Shown here piece after piece: positions 22,946 through 29,745 of a stretch of 34,968 bases of DNA. Origin of the DNA: Prevotella sp. (GTDB lineage: Bacteria; Bacteroidota; Bacteroidia; Bacteroidales; Bacteroidaceae); the NCBI GenBank assembly GCA_017460765.1, contig JAFUAK010000174.1:1-34968 (forward strand). Reading direction: 5' to 3'. Numbering within the stretch: the stretch's first letter is position 1; each line of letters begins with the position of its first letter. A program made the translations under genes and the position numbers. Under the pieces are notes generated by a model. It made no database searches and was not told the origin of the DNA. It saw only the letters and a list, made by a program, of their open reading frames with translations.

Positions 22946-22979
22946 CATGCAGAATTAAGAACTTAAAACCAATAGCGAC

Positions 22980-24863
22980 GTGAATAAGAAGTTTTCCATC
23001 CTCTTGAAAGTCCTCGGTGGAATCGTGGCAGCCATCCTGTTGCTGCTTTTGGTGGCCGCCGTGCTGTTGAATACCCATGCTGTTCAGAATAAACTGTTAG
23101 GTATAGCGACTGAACGGCTGGAGGAGAAATTGCAGACCCGCGTGATAATCGATGACGTGAGTGTCAATGTCTTCGCGCAGCGCGTGAATCTGAAGGGACT
23201 GGAGGTGGAAGACCGGCAACAGCAGAAGATGCTCGTACTGGATCGTCTGTCAGTCAGTGTGGAACTTGCTGAACTGTTAGCCAATAAACTGGTGATTTCC
23301 AAGGTTGATATTGAGGGCGTTAAGGCTCGGCTCAATAAGCCGGACGACGGTCCGGCAAACTATCAGTTCATCATAGATGCCTTTAAGCGTGACAAACCTA
23401 AAAAGGAAGAGACGAAGCAGCAGGAACCGGAAAAGAAGAAGGAACCTTTCAACTGGGATGTGAACCATCTGAAACTGGCCAAGATAGACGTTCAATATAA
23501 TGGCAACAAGGTGTCTCTCGACGAGGTGACCTTCGATAAGGGTTGGCTGAGCAAGGCCACGGGTAAACTCCAGGGGCTGCAGGGACAGTGGGAACTGCAG
23601 ACAAAAAAGGGTCCGCAGACGGCCAAGTTCAGTCTGGGCACCGTGCATTATGACGAAAAGAAAGGCCAGCACGACGTGAAAATCGGCGGTCTGCACCTTG
23701 CTTTAGATAATCACCAGCCGCGCAAGAATGCGAACAAGCCCAAGCGGGGCTTCTTCGACGTGGGACATCTGGATGTCATCGCTGACCTGCAACTCACTCT
23801 GAACCATATCGCCAAGGATTCCGTAAATGCTACGCTGACGAAGTTCGTGGCCAGGGATTCCGTGACGGGCTTCAACGTGAAGGATCTGCGCTTTACCGTT
23901 GGAGCCACGAAACAACAGGCAAGGCTCAGCAACATCGTCGTGCAGCAGGAGAACACCGTGCTGCAGTTCGACAGTGCCTCCCTCGTGCTGCCCAGCAAGA
24001 AAGAAGGCAGGAAGTTCTCGTTCCAGACCTCGCTCATCAAGGGCAAGACACTGCTGAAGGATATTTCCCGTCCGTTTGCCCCTGTGTTGAAGGACTTCAA
24101 GATGCCGCTGGAACTGAGCGTGCTGTTCAGTGGTACGGATACCACCCTCGTGTTCAAGGACATCGAAGTGCATACGCCAGACCAGCGGTTGAAGATCAAT
24201 GCCGTGGGAGGTATCGACCAGTTGAACAAGAAGGAGGAGATGGACATCCACTTCCACGTCAGCAAGATGACGGCCAAGGGTTCGGTGAAGCAGGAGATCA
24301 TCAACCAGTTCCAAGTGAAGAAGATGATGATAAAGCAACTCGAGGCCCTGGGCGATATCACCTATACGGGCGACATCAGGATTCCTTGGCATAAGGAGTG
24401 TTTCAAGGGGGTGCTCGGTACGGCTGTGGGTAGCCTGAACTTCGACTTTACACTGAATGAGGACACCAAGCATGTGTCGGGCAATGCCCAGACCAAGTCC
24501 ATCCAACTGGGCAAGGTGCTGAAGATGAAGGATATCGGCAATGTCGGAGCCAAGGCCAATTTTGACATAGATATCCACAAGGGGCGCACGGCGCAGATGC
24601 GTAAGCAGCATGGTGGGAAACTGCCTATCGGTAAGGTGAATGCTACCGTCTATGAGGCCAGTTACAAAAAGATCAAGGTAAAGAACCTGCTGGTGGACAT
24701 GAAGAGTAACGGCGGGCAGTTGGAAGGCAACATCAGTCAGACCAACAAGGGGCTGGACTGGGCATGCGACTTCACCATGACGGATATCGACAAGCCGAGC
24801 AGCCTTAAGGTCAAGCCCAAGGTCAAGGTGAAGTTCAAGGATCTCTTCAAGAAAAAGAAATAG
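22980..24863 (+). CDS. AsmA/TamB-type envelope protein (627 aa)
   Basis: The start is a GTG at 22980; no ATG is suitably placed. A single N-terminal membrane helix (LKVLGGIVAAILLLLLVAAV) anchors the protein, with the rest in the periplasm. HAVQNKLLGIATERLEEKLQ followed by TRVIIDDVSVNVFAQRVNLK is the N-terminal module of AsmA/TamB proteins, which form long beta-groove bridges for lipid transport. Repeated amphipathic beta strands continue to the end, and the last 20 residues are very Lys-rich (KVKVKFKDLFKKKK). At 627 residues it is much shorter than Bacteroidota TamB proteins of over 1400 residues and lacks their C-terminal DUF490 region as far as I can tell. It is divergent from the fur-family operon and converges, 5 bp apart, with a DHHW gene. 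Confidence 0.75.
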   Translation: MNKKFSILLKVLGGIVAAILLLLLVAAVLLNTHAVQNKLLGIATERLEEKLQTRVIIDDVSVNVFAQRVNLKGLEVEDRQQQKMLVLDRLSVSVELAELLANKLVISKVDIEGVKARLNKPDDGPANYQFIIDAFKRDKPKKEETKQQEPEKKKEPFNWDVNHLKLAKIDVQYNGNKVSLDEVTFDKGWLSKATGKLQGLQGQWELQTKKGPQTAKFSLGTVHYDEKKGQHDVKIGGLHLALDNHQPRKNANKPKRGFFDVGHLDVIADLQLTLNHIAKDSVNATLTKFVARDSVTGFNVKDLRFTVGATKQQARLSNIVVQQENTVLQFDSASLVLPSKKEGRKFSFQTSLIKGKTLLKDISRPFAPVLKDFKMPLELSVLFSGTDTTLVFKDIEVHTPDQRLKINAVGGIDQLNKKEEMDIHFHVSKMTAKGSVKQEIINQFQVKKMMIKQLEALGDITYTGDIRIPWHKECFKGVLGTAVGSLNFDFTLNEDTKHVSGNAQTKSIQLGKVLKMKDIGNVGAKANFDIDIHKGRTAQMRKQHGGKLPIGKVNATVYEASYKKIKVKNLLVDMKSNGGQLEGNISQTNKGLDWACDFTMTDIDKPSSLKVKPKVKVKFKDLFKKKK

Positions 24864-24868
24864 TCTTC

Positions 24869-26320
24869 TTAATGAGCGACTGAGTCTACGGGTGCGGGTG
24901 TTGCCGTGACTGTAGCGGGTGCGTCAGGTGCAGGGATGCTGTCTGCAGGCTGGCTGATTGTCTGTGGCCTGTGGATGCCGTTGGTCTGAGTCAGATATTT
25001 TACGTACTTGGAATAGGTATAACTGGAGTATGCCTTGAAGATGTTGTTGGCAAACAGGATGTCGGTGATCTGGTTCTCGTTGACGTAATCCACCATATTC
25101 TTCGTGAAATAGCGTGAGTCGATGACGTGGATCTCCTCGAAGGAGTAGAAGAGATAGCCGGGCAGGGCATTGCCGAAACTGTCTTTGAGGATCAGCAGAC
25201 GCCGTCCGTTGTGTGTCGATGTCCGAACGCAGGTGATGCGGGTGTCGCTGCCCATGAAGGTGCAGTAGGCGCTACCACTGCCGTCCCTGAATTTATGGAA
25301 GAAGACACCCTTGTGGGGCCTTCCCATGCCGATGACCTGATAGTTCTCATTGATGGTGTAGTCTATGTAGGTCGTCGTGTAGGTCACATCACGCGGTACG
25401 TAGTAGACGAAGTCCTCTGGTGCTTTCTTCACGGAGATATCCTTCGAGTAACCATACATGCTGCCGACGTAGCCGTGCACCACCCTGCGGTCGTAACTCG
25501 ACAGGTCGCGGAAGGGTACACCGGCCACCTGTGCGAACTTCTCTGCGGCATAGTAGGCACCCAGCGGAGCCCAGTGGTGGTCGGTACGCAGATAGATGTC
25601 CTCATCGGCATGCTCGCCCAGAGTGGCATAGATATCCACCGGCTTCACGTCGGGTGACAGATGACGGATCACGTTGTCTATCGTGGGGCGCTGCGGATTA
25701 GTTCGCTTGCGCATCTGCTCGGGGCAATAGTATTCCACGGAGGTCGGTATGACCATACAATAGACGTTTACCTGTGGAAAGGTCTCCTTGTACTTGTTGG
25801 CAGCATTCGCATAGCCCACACATCCCTTACCGGTGCCTCCGTAGGCCATCAGGGCGCGTACATTCTCTCCAGAACCCACGATGATAATACCGGCATTGGC
25901 AATTTTTGCATTCTCATCGGCGGTCACGTGGTTCTCGTAGTTATAAGTGGAGTCTTCTATGGTGTCGAGGTTATTCAGGGCTTCTAAGTTATCGGGATTC
26001 TCTGGTTCCATAGTCTCTTCCTCCGGCTCGGCGGCATGGAAGGTGATTTGTTCCTCACCCGTGTTCAGGCGGATGAAATCCTTTACCTGCATGCTGAGCC
26101 ACATGAAACGATCGCGGAAAGGCTCGCTGTCGCTGAACCAAGATGATACCTCACTGGTAAACGAACCGTCGAACAGTTTTTCTGTCGTGAATTCCGGGAA
26201 TGCTGCCAGTTCACGCTTCTCCAGTTCGGAGAAGGTGCTGCGCGGGAAGGTGTTGAAGACCACCGCGAAGGCTGCGAAGAGCAGTCCGAAAAGCACGATA
26301 TAGGTTTTATTGAATCGCAT
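24869..26320 (-). CDS. DHHW/AlgJ-like protein, membrane-anchored (polysaccharide O-acetylation)
   Basis: The start at 26320 (483 aa) places a membrane helix at residues 6-24 (TYIVLFGLLFAAFAVVF). The next 110 residues (FSELEKRELAAFPEF, SWFSDSEPFRDRF) are the N-terminal region common to DHHW and AlgX/AlgJ proteins. The catalytic area shows TDHHWAPLGAYYAA (about residue 247) and LKDSFGNALPGYLFYSF with the nucleophile-type Ser (about 378). This family moves acetyl groups onto exported polysaccharide with an MBOAT partner. Pro/Ala/Thr-rich residues form the C-terminal tail. It overlaps the upstream DHHW paralogue by 14 bp and ends 5 bp from the convergent AsmA-like gene. Confidence 0.87.
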   Translation of the reverse strand: MRFNKTYIVLFGLLFAAFAVVFNTFPRSTFSELEKRELAAFPEFTTEKLFDGSFTSEVSSWFSDSEPFRDRFMWLSMQVKDFIRLNTGEEQITFHAAEPEEETMEPENPDNLEALNNLDTIEDSTYNYENHVTADENAKIANAGIIIVGSGENVRALMAYGGTGKGCVGYANAANKYKETFPQVNVYCMVIPTSVEYYCPEQMRKRTNPQRPTIDNVIRHLSPDVKPVDIYATLGEHADEDIYLRTDHHWAPLGAYYAAEKFAQVAGVPFRDLSSYDRRVVHGYVGSMYGYSKDISVKKAPEDFVYYVPRDVTYTTTYIDYTINENYQVIGMGRPHKGVFFHKFRDGSGSAYCTFMGSDTRITCVRTSTHNGRRLLILKDSFGNALPGYLFYSFEEIHVIDSRYFTKNMVDYVNENQITDILFANNIFKAYSSYTYSKYVKYLTQTNGIHRPQTISQPADSIPAPDAPATVTATPAPVDSVAH

Positions 26321-27353
26321 GGCGTGTGGTGGATTTCTGAGTGAGGTAGCGTTCATAGGCCTCCGTGGTTTTCGCTGCTGAGGCATGAATCAGGTTGTTG
26401 GCAAAGAGAATGTCCGTGATGGCATGGGCCTTCACGAATTCGACGATGTTCTGCAGGAAGTAACGGCAATCGATGACGTGGATTTCCTCAAATGAGGAAA
26501 ACAGGTTCGAGGGCAGGGCGTTGCCGTAACTGTCCTTAAGAATCAACAGACGGCGATTGTTCTTGGTCTGTGTCACGACGCTGGTGGTATTCGTGTCGCC
26601 ACCCATGAATGTGCAATAGGCAGCACTGCTGCCGTCTTCGTAATCGCGGAAGAAACTGAAGGTCTCAGGCTCGCTGGCTGTGAGCCAACTGACAGTGTGC
26701 CTCCGTTTCTTGCGGCCCACGCGCTGCGACACCTTCTTATAGGTAATGCGGGTAGCCGAGAAATCGGTGCGCGGTACGTAATAGACGAAGTCCTCGGGAG
26801 CCTCCTTCACGGCCCTGTCGCGGGAGAAGGTCCACATGCTGCCCACGTAGTCGTGGATGACGTGCGGCTCGTATTCCGACAGATCGGTGAAAGGTACTGC
26901 CGCCACCTCTGCAAAATGACGAGCGGCATAGTGGGCACCCAGCGGTGCCCAGTGGTGGTCGGTCCGCGAATAGATGGGTTCTTCCACGTGAGCCAGAAGG
27001 GTATCCAGGATATCCACGGGCTTCACGTCGGCCGACAGGCTGGAGAGGATATGCCTGATGGCGGGGCGCTCAGACTGTGTCCATGTCTTGGCGGTGTCAG
27101 GGCAATAAAGGGCCACAGCGTTGGGGATCACCATACAATACACGTTCACATCGGGGAAAGTCTGCTTGTATTTGTTCACGATACGGGCATAGGCACTGCC
27201 GTTCTCGAAACTACCCTTGAAAGGCTCGATGGCGCGCATGGTTCTGCCCGTATCCACGAGGATGATGCCGTTGCGCACCCTGCGCACCTGCTGGGAAGAG
27301 GAAGTGGAAAGTGATAAGTGGAGAATGAGAAGTATCAGCAGTAGTCGTGTCAT
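26307..27353 (-). CDS. Second DHHW/AlgJ-like protein, short form (348 aa)
   Basis: The start at 27353 follows the MBOAT stop by 1 bp. The protein has its own signal-like N-terminus (MTRLLLILLILHLSLSTSSS) and then aligns with the catalytic part of the neighbouring DHHW protein. Shared blocks are NKYKQTFPDVNVYCMVIPN, RTDHHWAPLGAHYAA (about 132), APEDFVYYVPR and LKDSYGNALPSNLFSSFEE with the Ser at about 273. It lacks the roughly 110 residues between membrane anchor and catalytic domain found in the other copy. Both Asp/His and Ser are kept, so it should be active. Part of its signal region is encoded by a pyrimidine-rich repeat (see 27295-27335). Confidence 0.87.
   Translation of the reverse strand: MTRLLLILLILHLSLSTSSSQQVRRVRNGIILVDTGRTMRAIEPFKGSFENGSAYARIVNKYKQTFPDVNVYCMVIPNAVALYCPDTAKTWTQSERPAIRHILSSLSADVKPVDILDTLLAHVEEPIYSRTDHHWAPLGAHYAARHFAEVAAVPFTDLSEYEPHVIHDYVGSMWTFSRDRAVKEAPEDFVYYVPRTDFSATRITYKKVSQRVGRKKRRHTVSWLTASEPETFSFFRDYEDGSSAAYCTFMGGDTNTTSVVTQTKNNRRLLILKDSYGNALPSNLFSSFEEIHVIDCRYFLQNIVEFVKAHAITDILFANNLIHASAAKTTEAYERYLTQKSTTRHAIQ
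27295..27335 (+). repeat. Related repeat inside the short DHHW gene (pyrimidine-rich on the coding strand)
   Basis: The plus strand reads aagtggaaagtgataagtgg and gagaatgagaagt, the same motif as the intergenic copies but inside a minus-strand gene. It encodes LILHLSLSTSSS in the signal region. Confidence 0.55.
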
Positions 27354-27354
27354 G

Positions 27355-28803
27355 TCAGAATCGGGTATAGATGAAAGCATTGTTGGTAGCACCCACGAGC
27401 AGGGAGACGCTGAGCACGAGCAGCACCACGGAGAGTACGAGGCGAGTGCAGAAGACTATCGACCCTTGCAGTGCACCACCGTCGGTTGTCCACCGTTGCA
27501 GCAGGTTGGCCGCAAAGTTGCGCAAGGGCATGCAGAAAAGCAGGCAGACAACCCACAGCCAACAGTTGTCTGTCAGGGCGGTGATCGTCACGAAGTCGTG
27601 GAGCGCATTAGTCTGTCCGAAGGCAATCTCGAAGAACTGCACCATACGGCTGCTGTCGTCGAAGTAGAAGATGCCCCAGCCGATCACCACGAGTGCCAGA
27701 CTGTAGAGGTGGAGCAGGGGAGCGGGAATATATTGATGTACGCGCAGGAGCGTGTATTTCTCGATGGCCACGATGAGGCCGAAGTAGACACCCCAGATAA
27801 TGAAGTTCCACGAGGCGCCGTGCCACATACCCGTGAGGAACCACACCACGAGGATGTTCATTGCCTGGTGTCGGCGGTTGCCGCCCATCGGGATATAGAC
27901 ATAGTCGCGGAAGAAACTGCCGAGTGAGATATGCCAGCGCCGCCAGAAGTCGGTGATGGAGTTGCAGCAGTAGGGATGGCGGAAGTTCTCGTTGAAATGG
28001 AAGCCCATACAACGCCCTAGGCCGATGGCCATGTCGGAATAGCCGGAGAAGTCAAAGTATATCTGCAGGGTGAAGGCGATGATGCCCACCCAGGCCCCAG
28101 AGGTCGTGAGGTGCTGCATCCCGCCGGCGAGGAACTGGTCGGAGATCTCCGACAACTGGTTGGCGAGAATCACCTTCTTGCCCAGTCCAATCATGAAGCG
28201 GTAGATGCCGTCGGCCAGATCGCGTGAGGATACATGGCGGTCGCTGATCTCCCGTGCCACGGTGTTGTAGCGCACGATGGGACCCGCGATGAGTTGCGGG
28301 AACATGGAGATGTAGAGCAACAGGTTACCAAAACGGTGCTGTACGGGAGCCTCCCTTCGATACACGTCAATGAGGTAGGAGATGGACTGGAACGTATAGA
28401 AACTGATACCTATTGGCAGGGATATTTTAGGGTCGGCCACGGGGAGGCCGACAGTTGTCAGTTGCTGGACAAAGAAACTCAGATATTTGAAGGTGCTTAA
28501 AATGAGGATATTACCTGTCAGACCACCGATCAATGCCCATCGTCGTGTACCACCTTCCAGATGGTCGATACCCAGCCCTGCCAGATAGTTCAGCAATACG
28601 CAGAACAGCATGAGGAACACGTAGACAGGCTCTCCCCAGGCATAGAAGATGAGGGAGAAAAGTACCAGCACCGTGTTCTGTGACGTGTGGCTCCGCTGGG
28701 TCGTGCCTGCTGAAAACTGTCTGTCGAGCCATGTGGCCGTCAGGTAGCACAGTGCGAAGGCTGGCAGGAAGACGAAGAGAAAGAACAGGTCTGAGAATAC
28801 CAT
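27355..28803 (-). CDS. MBOAT-family O-acyltransferase (AlgI/DltB-like)
   Basis: The 482-residue polytopic membrane protein has the AlgI landmarks PQLIAGPIVRYN, IYFDFSGYSDMAIGLGR, WRRWHISLGSFFRDYVYIP and the invariant His in GMWHGASWNFIIWG. It starts MVFSDLFFLFVFLPAF, as AlgI proteins do. It transfers an acetyl group across the inner membrane for attachment to a secreted or surface polysaccharide by the DHHW proteins encoded next. It lies 10 bp after the SGNH hydrolase gene. The polysaccharide is not identifiable because no glycosyltransferases are in the window. Confidence 0.95.
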   Translation of the reverse strand: MVFSDLFFLFVFLPAFALCYLTATWLDRQFSAGTTQRSHTSQNTVLVLFSLIFYAWGEPVYVFLMLFCVLLNYLAGLGIDHLEGGTRRWALIGGLTGNILILSTFKYLSFFVQQLTTVGLPVADPKISLPIGISFYTFQSISYLIDVYRREAPVQHRFGNLLLYISMFPQLIAGPIVRYNTVAREISDRHVSSRDLADGIYRFMIGLGKKVILANQLSEISDQFLAGGMQHLTTSGAWVGIIAFTLQIYFDFSGYSDMAIGLGRCMGFHFNENFRHPYCCNSITDFWRRWHISLGSFFRDYVYIPMGGNRRHQAMNILVVWFLTGMWHGASWNFIIWGVYFGLIVAIEKYTLLRVHQYIPAPLLHLYSLALVVIGWGIFYFDDSSRMVQFFEIAFGQTNALHDFVTITALTDNCWLWVVCLLFCMPLRNFAANLLQRWTTDGGALQGSIVFCTRLVLSVVLLVLSVSLLVGATNNAFIYTRF

Positions 28804-28813
28804 CGTGTCGTGT

Positions 28814-29614
28814 TTATGTGGTTGGTTGCAGGAGGACTGTAATCTCTTTGGCTAAAAACCGGCCAATCTGCTTGGCTCCCAGTTCCGAAGTGTGGGTGCC
28901 GTCGGTGGTCAGACGGTGCTGCCGTTTCTCCTGAGTGGCATCTATGCCGCCATTCTTGTCCAGTCGGATGACACTGATACCCAGCAGTTGCCCGCAGGCT
29001 TCGATGAGGTCACCGGCCTTGGTGATGTTAGCCGGACCAGCCGCCACTGACAGTAGGGGGGTGAGCAGGATGATCCGTGCCTCGGGCCAGGTTGCCTTCA
29101 GGCGTTCACAGCCATAGCGTACGGACTCGGCGAGGGTCAGTATCTGGCATGCGGGCCGTGCCATCAGTGTATCGGCATCTGTGGCGAAGGCCTCGATGGC
29201 CGTTTTGGCAAATACCTGTGGACGGGCTTTCTGAAACCAGGCATCGTTAGTGCCTGCCATGATGAGAATCAACTGTGGACGGGGTTGCACGCCACTGTCT
29301 ATAGCCTCCTGTAGGCGGCAGATCTGGTTATAGATGACGTTGTCGTCGCCAAGAATCTCGATATTCTCCTGTGTGTTCCGGCGGGTTTCGGATGTGTTCG
29401 TCCAAGTGGCTCCGCTGCGGGCATAACTTTTACAACTGGCGGGCTGGAAGACATCGTTGAACCATTTGCTCCATCCTTGTGGCTGGTTGCAGTCATCACC
29501 GCCAATCCATGTGTTAGAGTCTCCGAGGATAACGACGTGCAGGTGCTCTTCAGCATCTGTCGGCAGCCTGGAAAACACGGTTAAGATCAGGACAAATAGG
29601 ATTCGAATATACAT
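28814..29614 (-). CDS. SGNH/GDSL-type hydrolase (esterase/acetylesterase)
   Basis: I start at ATG 29614 (266 aa), giving a signal peptide MYIRILFVLILTVFSRLPTD; a TTG at 29626 is an alternative. Block I is VVILGDSNTWIGG with the catalytic Ser, block III is IMAGTNDAWF, and block V is TDGTHTSELGA with Asp and His, so the active site is complete. The protein is secreted to the periplasm or surface. As first gene of an O-acetylation operon it may remove or place acyl groups on the same glycan. A -7 box at 29635-29642 suggests the operon promoter. Confidence 0.9.
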   Translation of the reverse strand: MYIRILFVLILTVFSRLPTDAEEHLHVVILGDSNTWIGGDDCNQPQGWSKWFNDVFQPASCKSYARSGATWTNTSETRRNTQENIEILGDDNVIYNQICRLQEAIDSGVQPRPQLILIMAGTNDAWFQKARPQVFAKTAIEAFATDADTLMARPACQILTLAESVRYGCERLKATWPEARIILLTPLLSVAAGPANITKAGDLIEACGQLLGISVIRLDKNGGIDATQEKRQHRLTTDGTHTSELGAKQIGRFLAKEITVLLQPTT

Positions 29615-29634
29615 GAGTTCCGCCAATTTGGCTG

Positions 29635-29642
29635 CAAAGGTA
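29635..29642 (-). promoter_or_regulatory. -7 box for the SGNH/MBOAT/DHHW operon
   Basis: TACCTTTG on the minus strand fits TAnnTTTG and lies 20 bp before the ATG at 29614. It is the same octamer as at the fur-family operon, and it too continues into GCAGCC. No TTG at the -33 spacing is visible. Confidence 0.5.
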
Positions 29643-29683
29643 CAATTAATATCTGAAAAATATATTAATGTTAGTTGAAAAAT

Positions 29684-29714
29684 TTGGCTTCCTCATTCTT
29701 TTTTCCTAAATTTG
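29684..29714 (+). promoter_or_regulatory. Bacteroidota-type promoter of the GH127 gene
   Basis: A -33 TTG (29684-29686), 20 bp of spacer and a -7 TAAATTTG (29707-29714) match the consensus. Transcription would begin near 29721, about 25 nt before the ATG at 29746. Confidence 0.72.
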
Positions 29715-29745
29715 CAGACAATACGTCTACTAACAATAAAGCCTT

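Larger units (their letters stand above)
22884..22947. repeat. 21-bp inverted repeat spanning the divergent promoter
   Basis: The left arm is 22884-22904 and the right arm is 22927-22947, with a 22-bp spacer. The inner 13 bp (tacgcattttttt / aaaaaaatgcgta) are a perfect inverted match. Continuing outwards through both -7 boxes to TTTGCA gives 19 of 21 matches. Each arm therefore contains one outward-facing -7 box. It is a possible operator for the fur-family protein or another dimeric regulator. Confidence 0.75.

Noticed and set aside
22881-23078. N-terminal extension of the Fur-family protein
   Set aside because: The extension runs through the promoter and into the antisense of the AsmA-like gene; family length is met from 22880.
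23703-24611. Long minus-strand open frames opposite the AsmA-like gene
   Set aside because: Composition is that of a shadow frame (Leu/His-rich, no domain), and the plus-strand protein has clear signal and AsmA features.
26307-27353. The short DHHW gene as a frameshifted or truncated pseudogene
   Set aside because: It has its own start and signal sequence, is coupled to the MBOAT gene, and keeps Asp-His and Ser active-site motifs.
29622-29689. Direct repeat aatttggct (29625 and 29681) as an operator
   Set aside because: Only 9 bp in an AT-rich promoter region, one copy overlapping the -33 element; too weak to claim.
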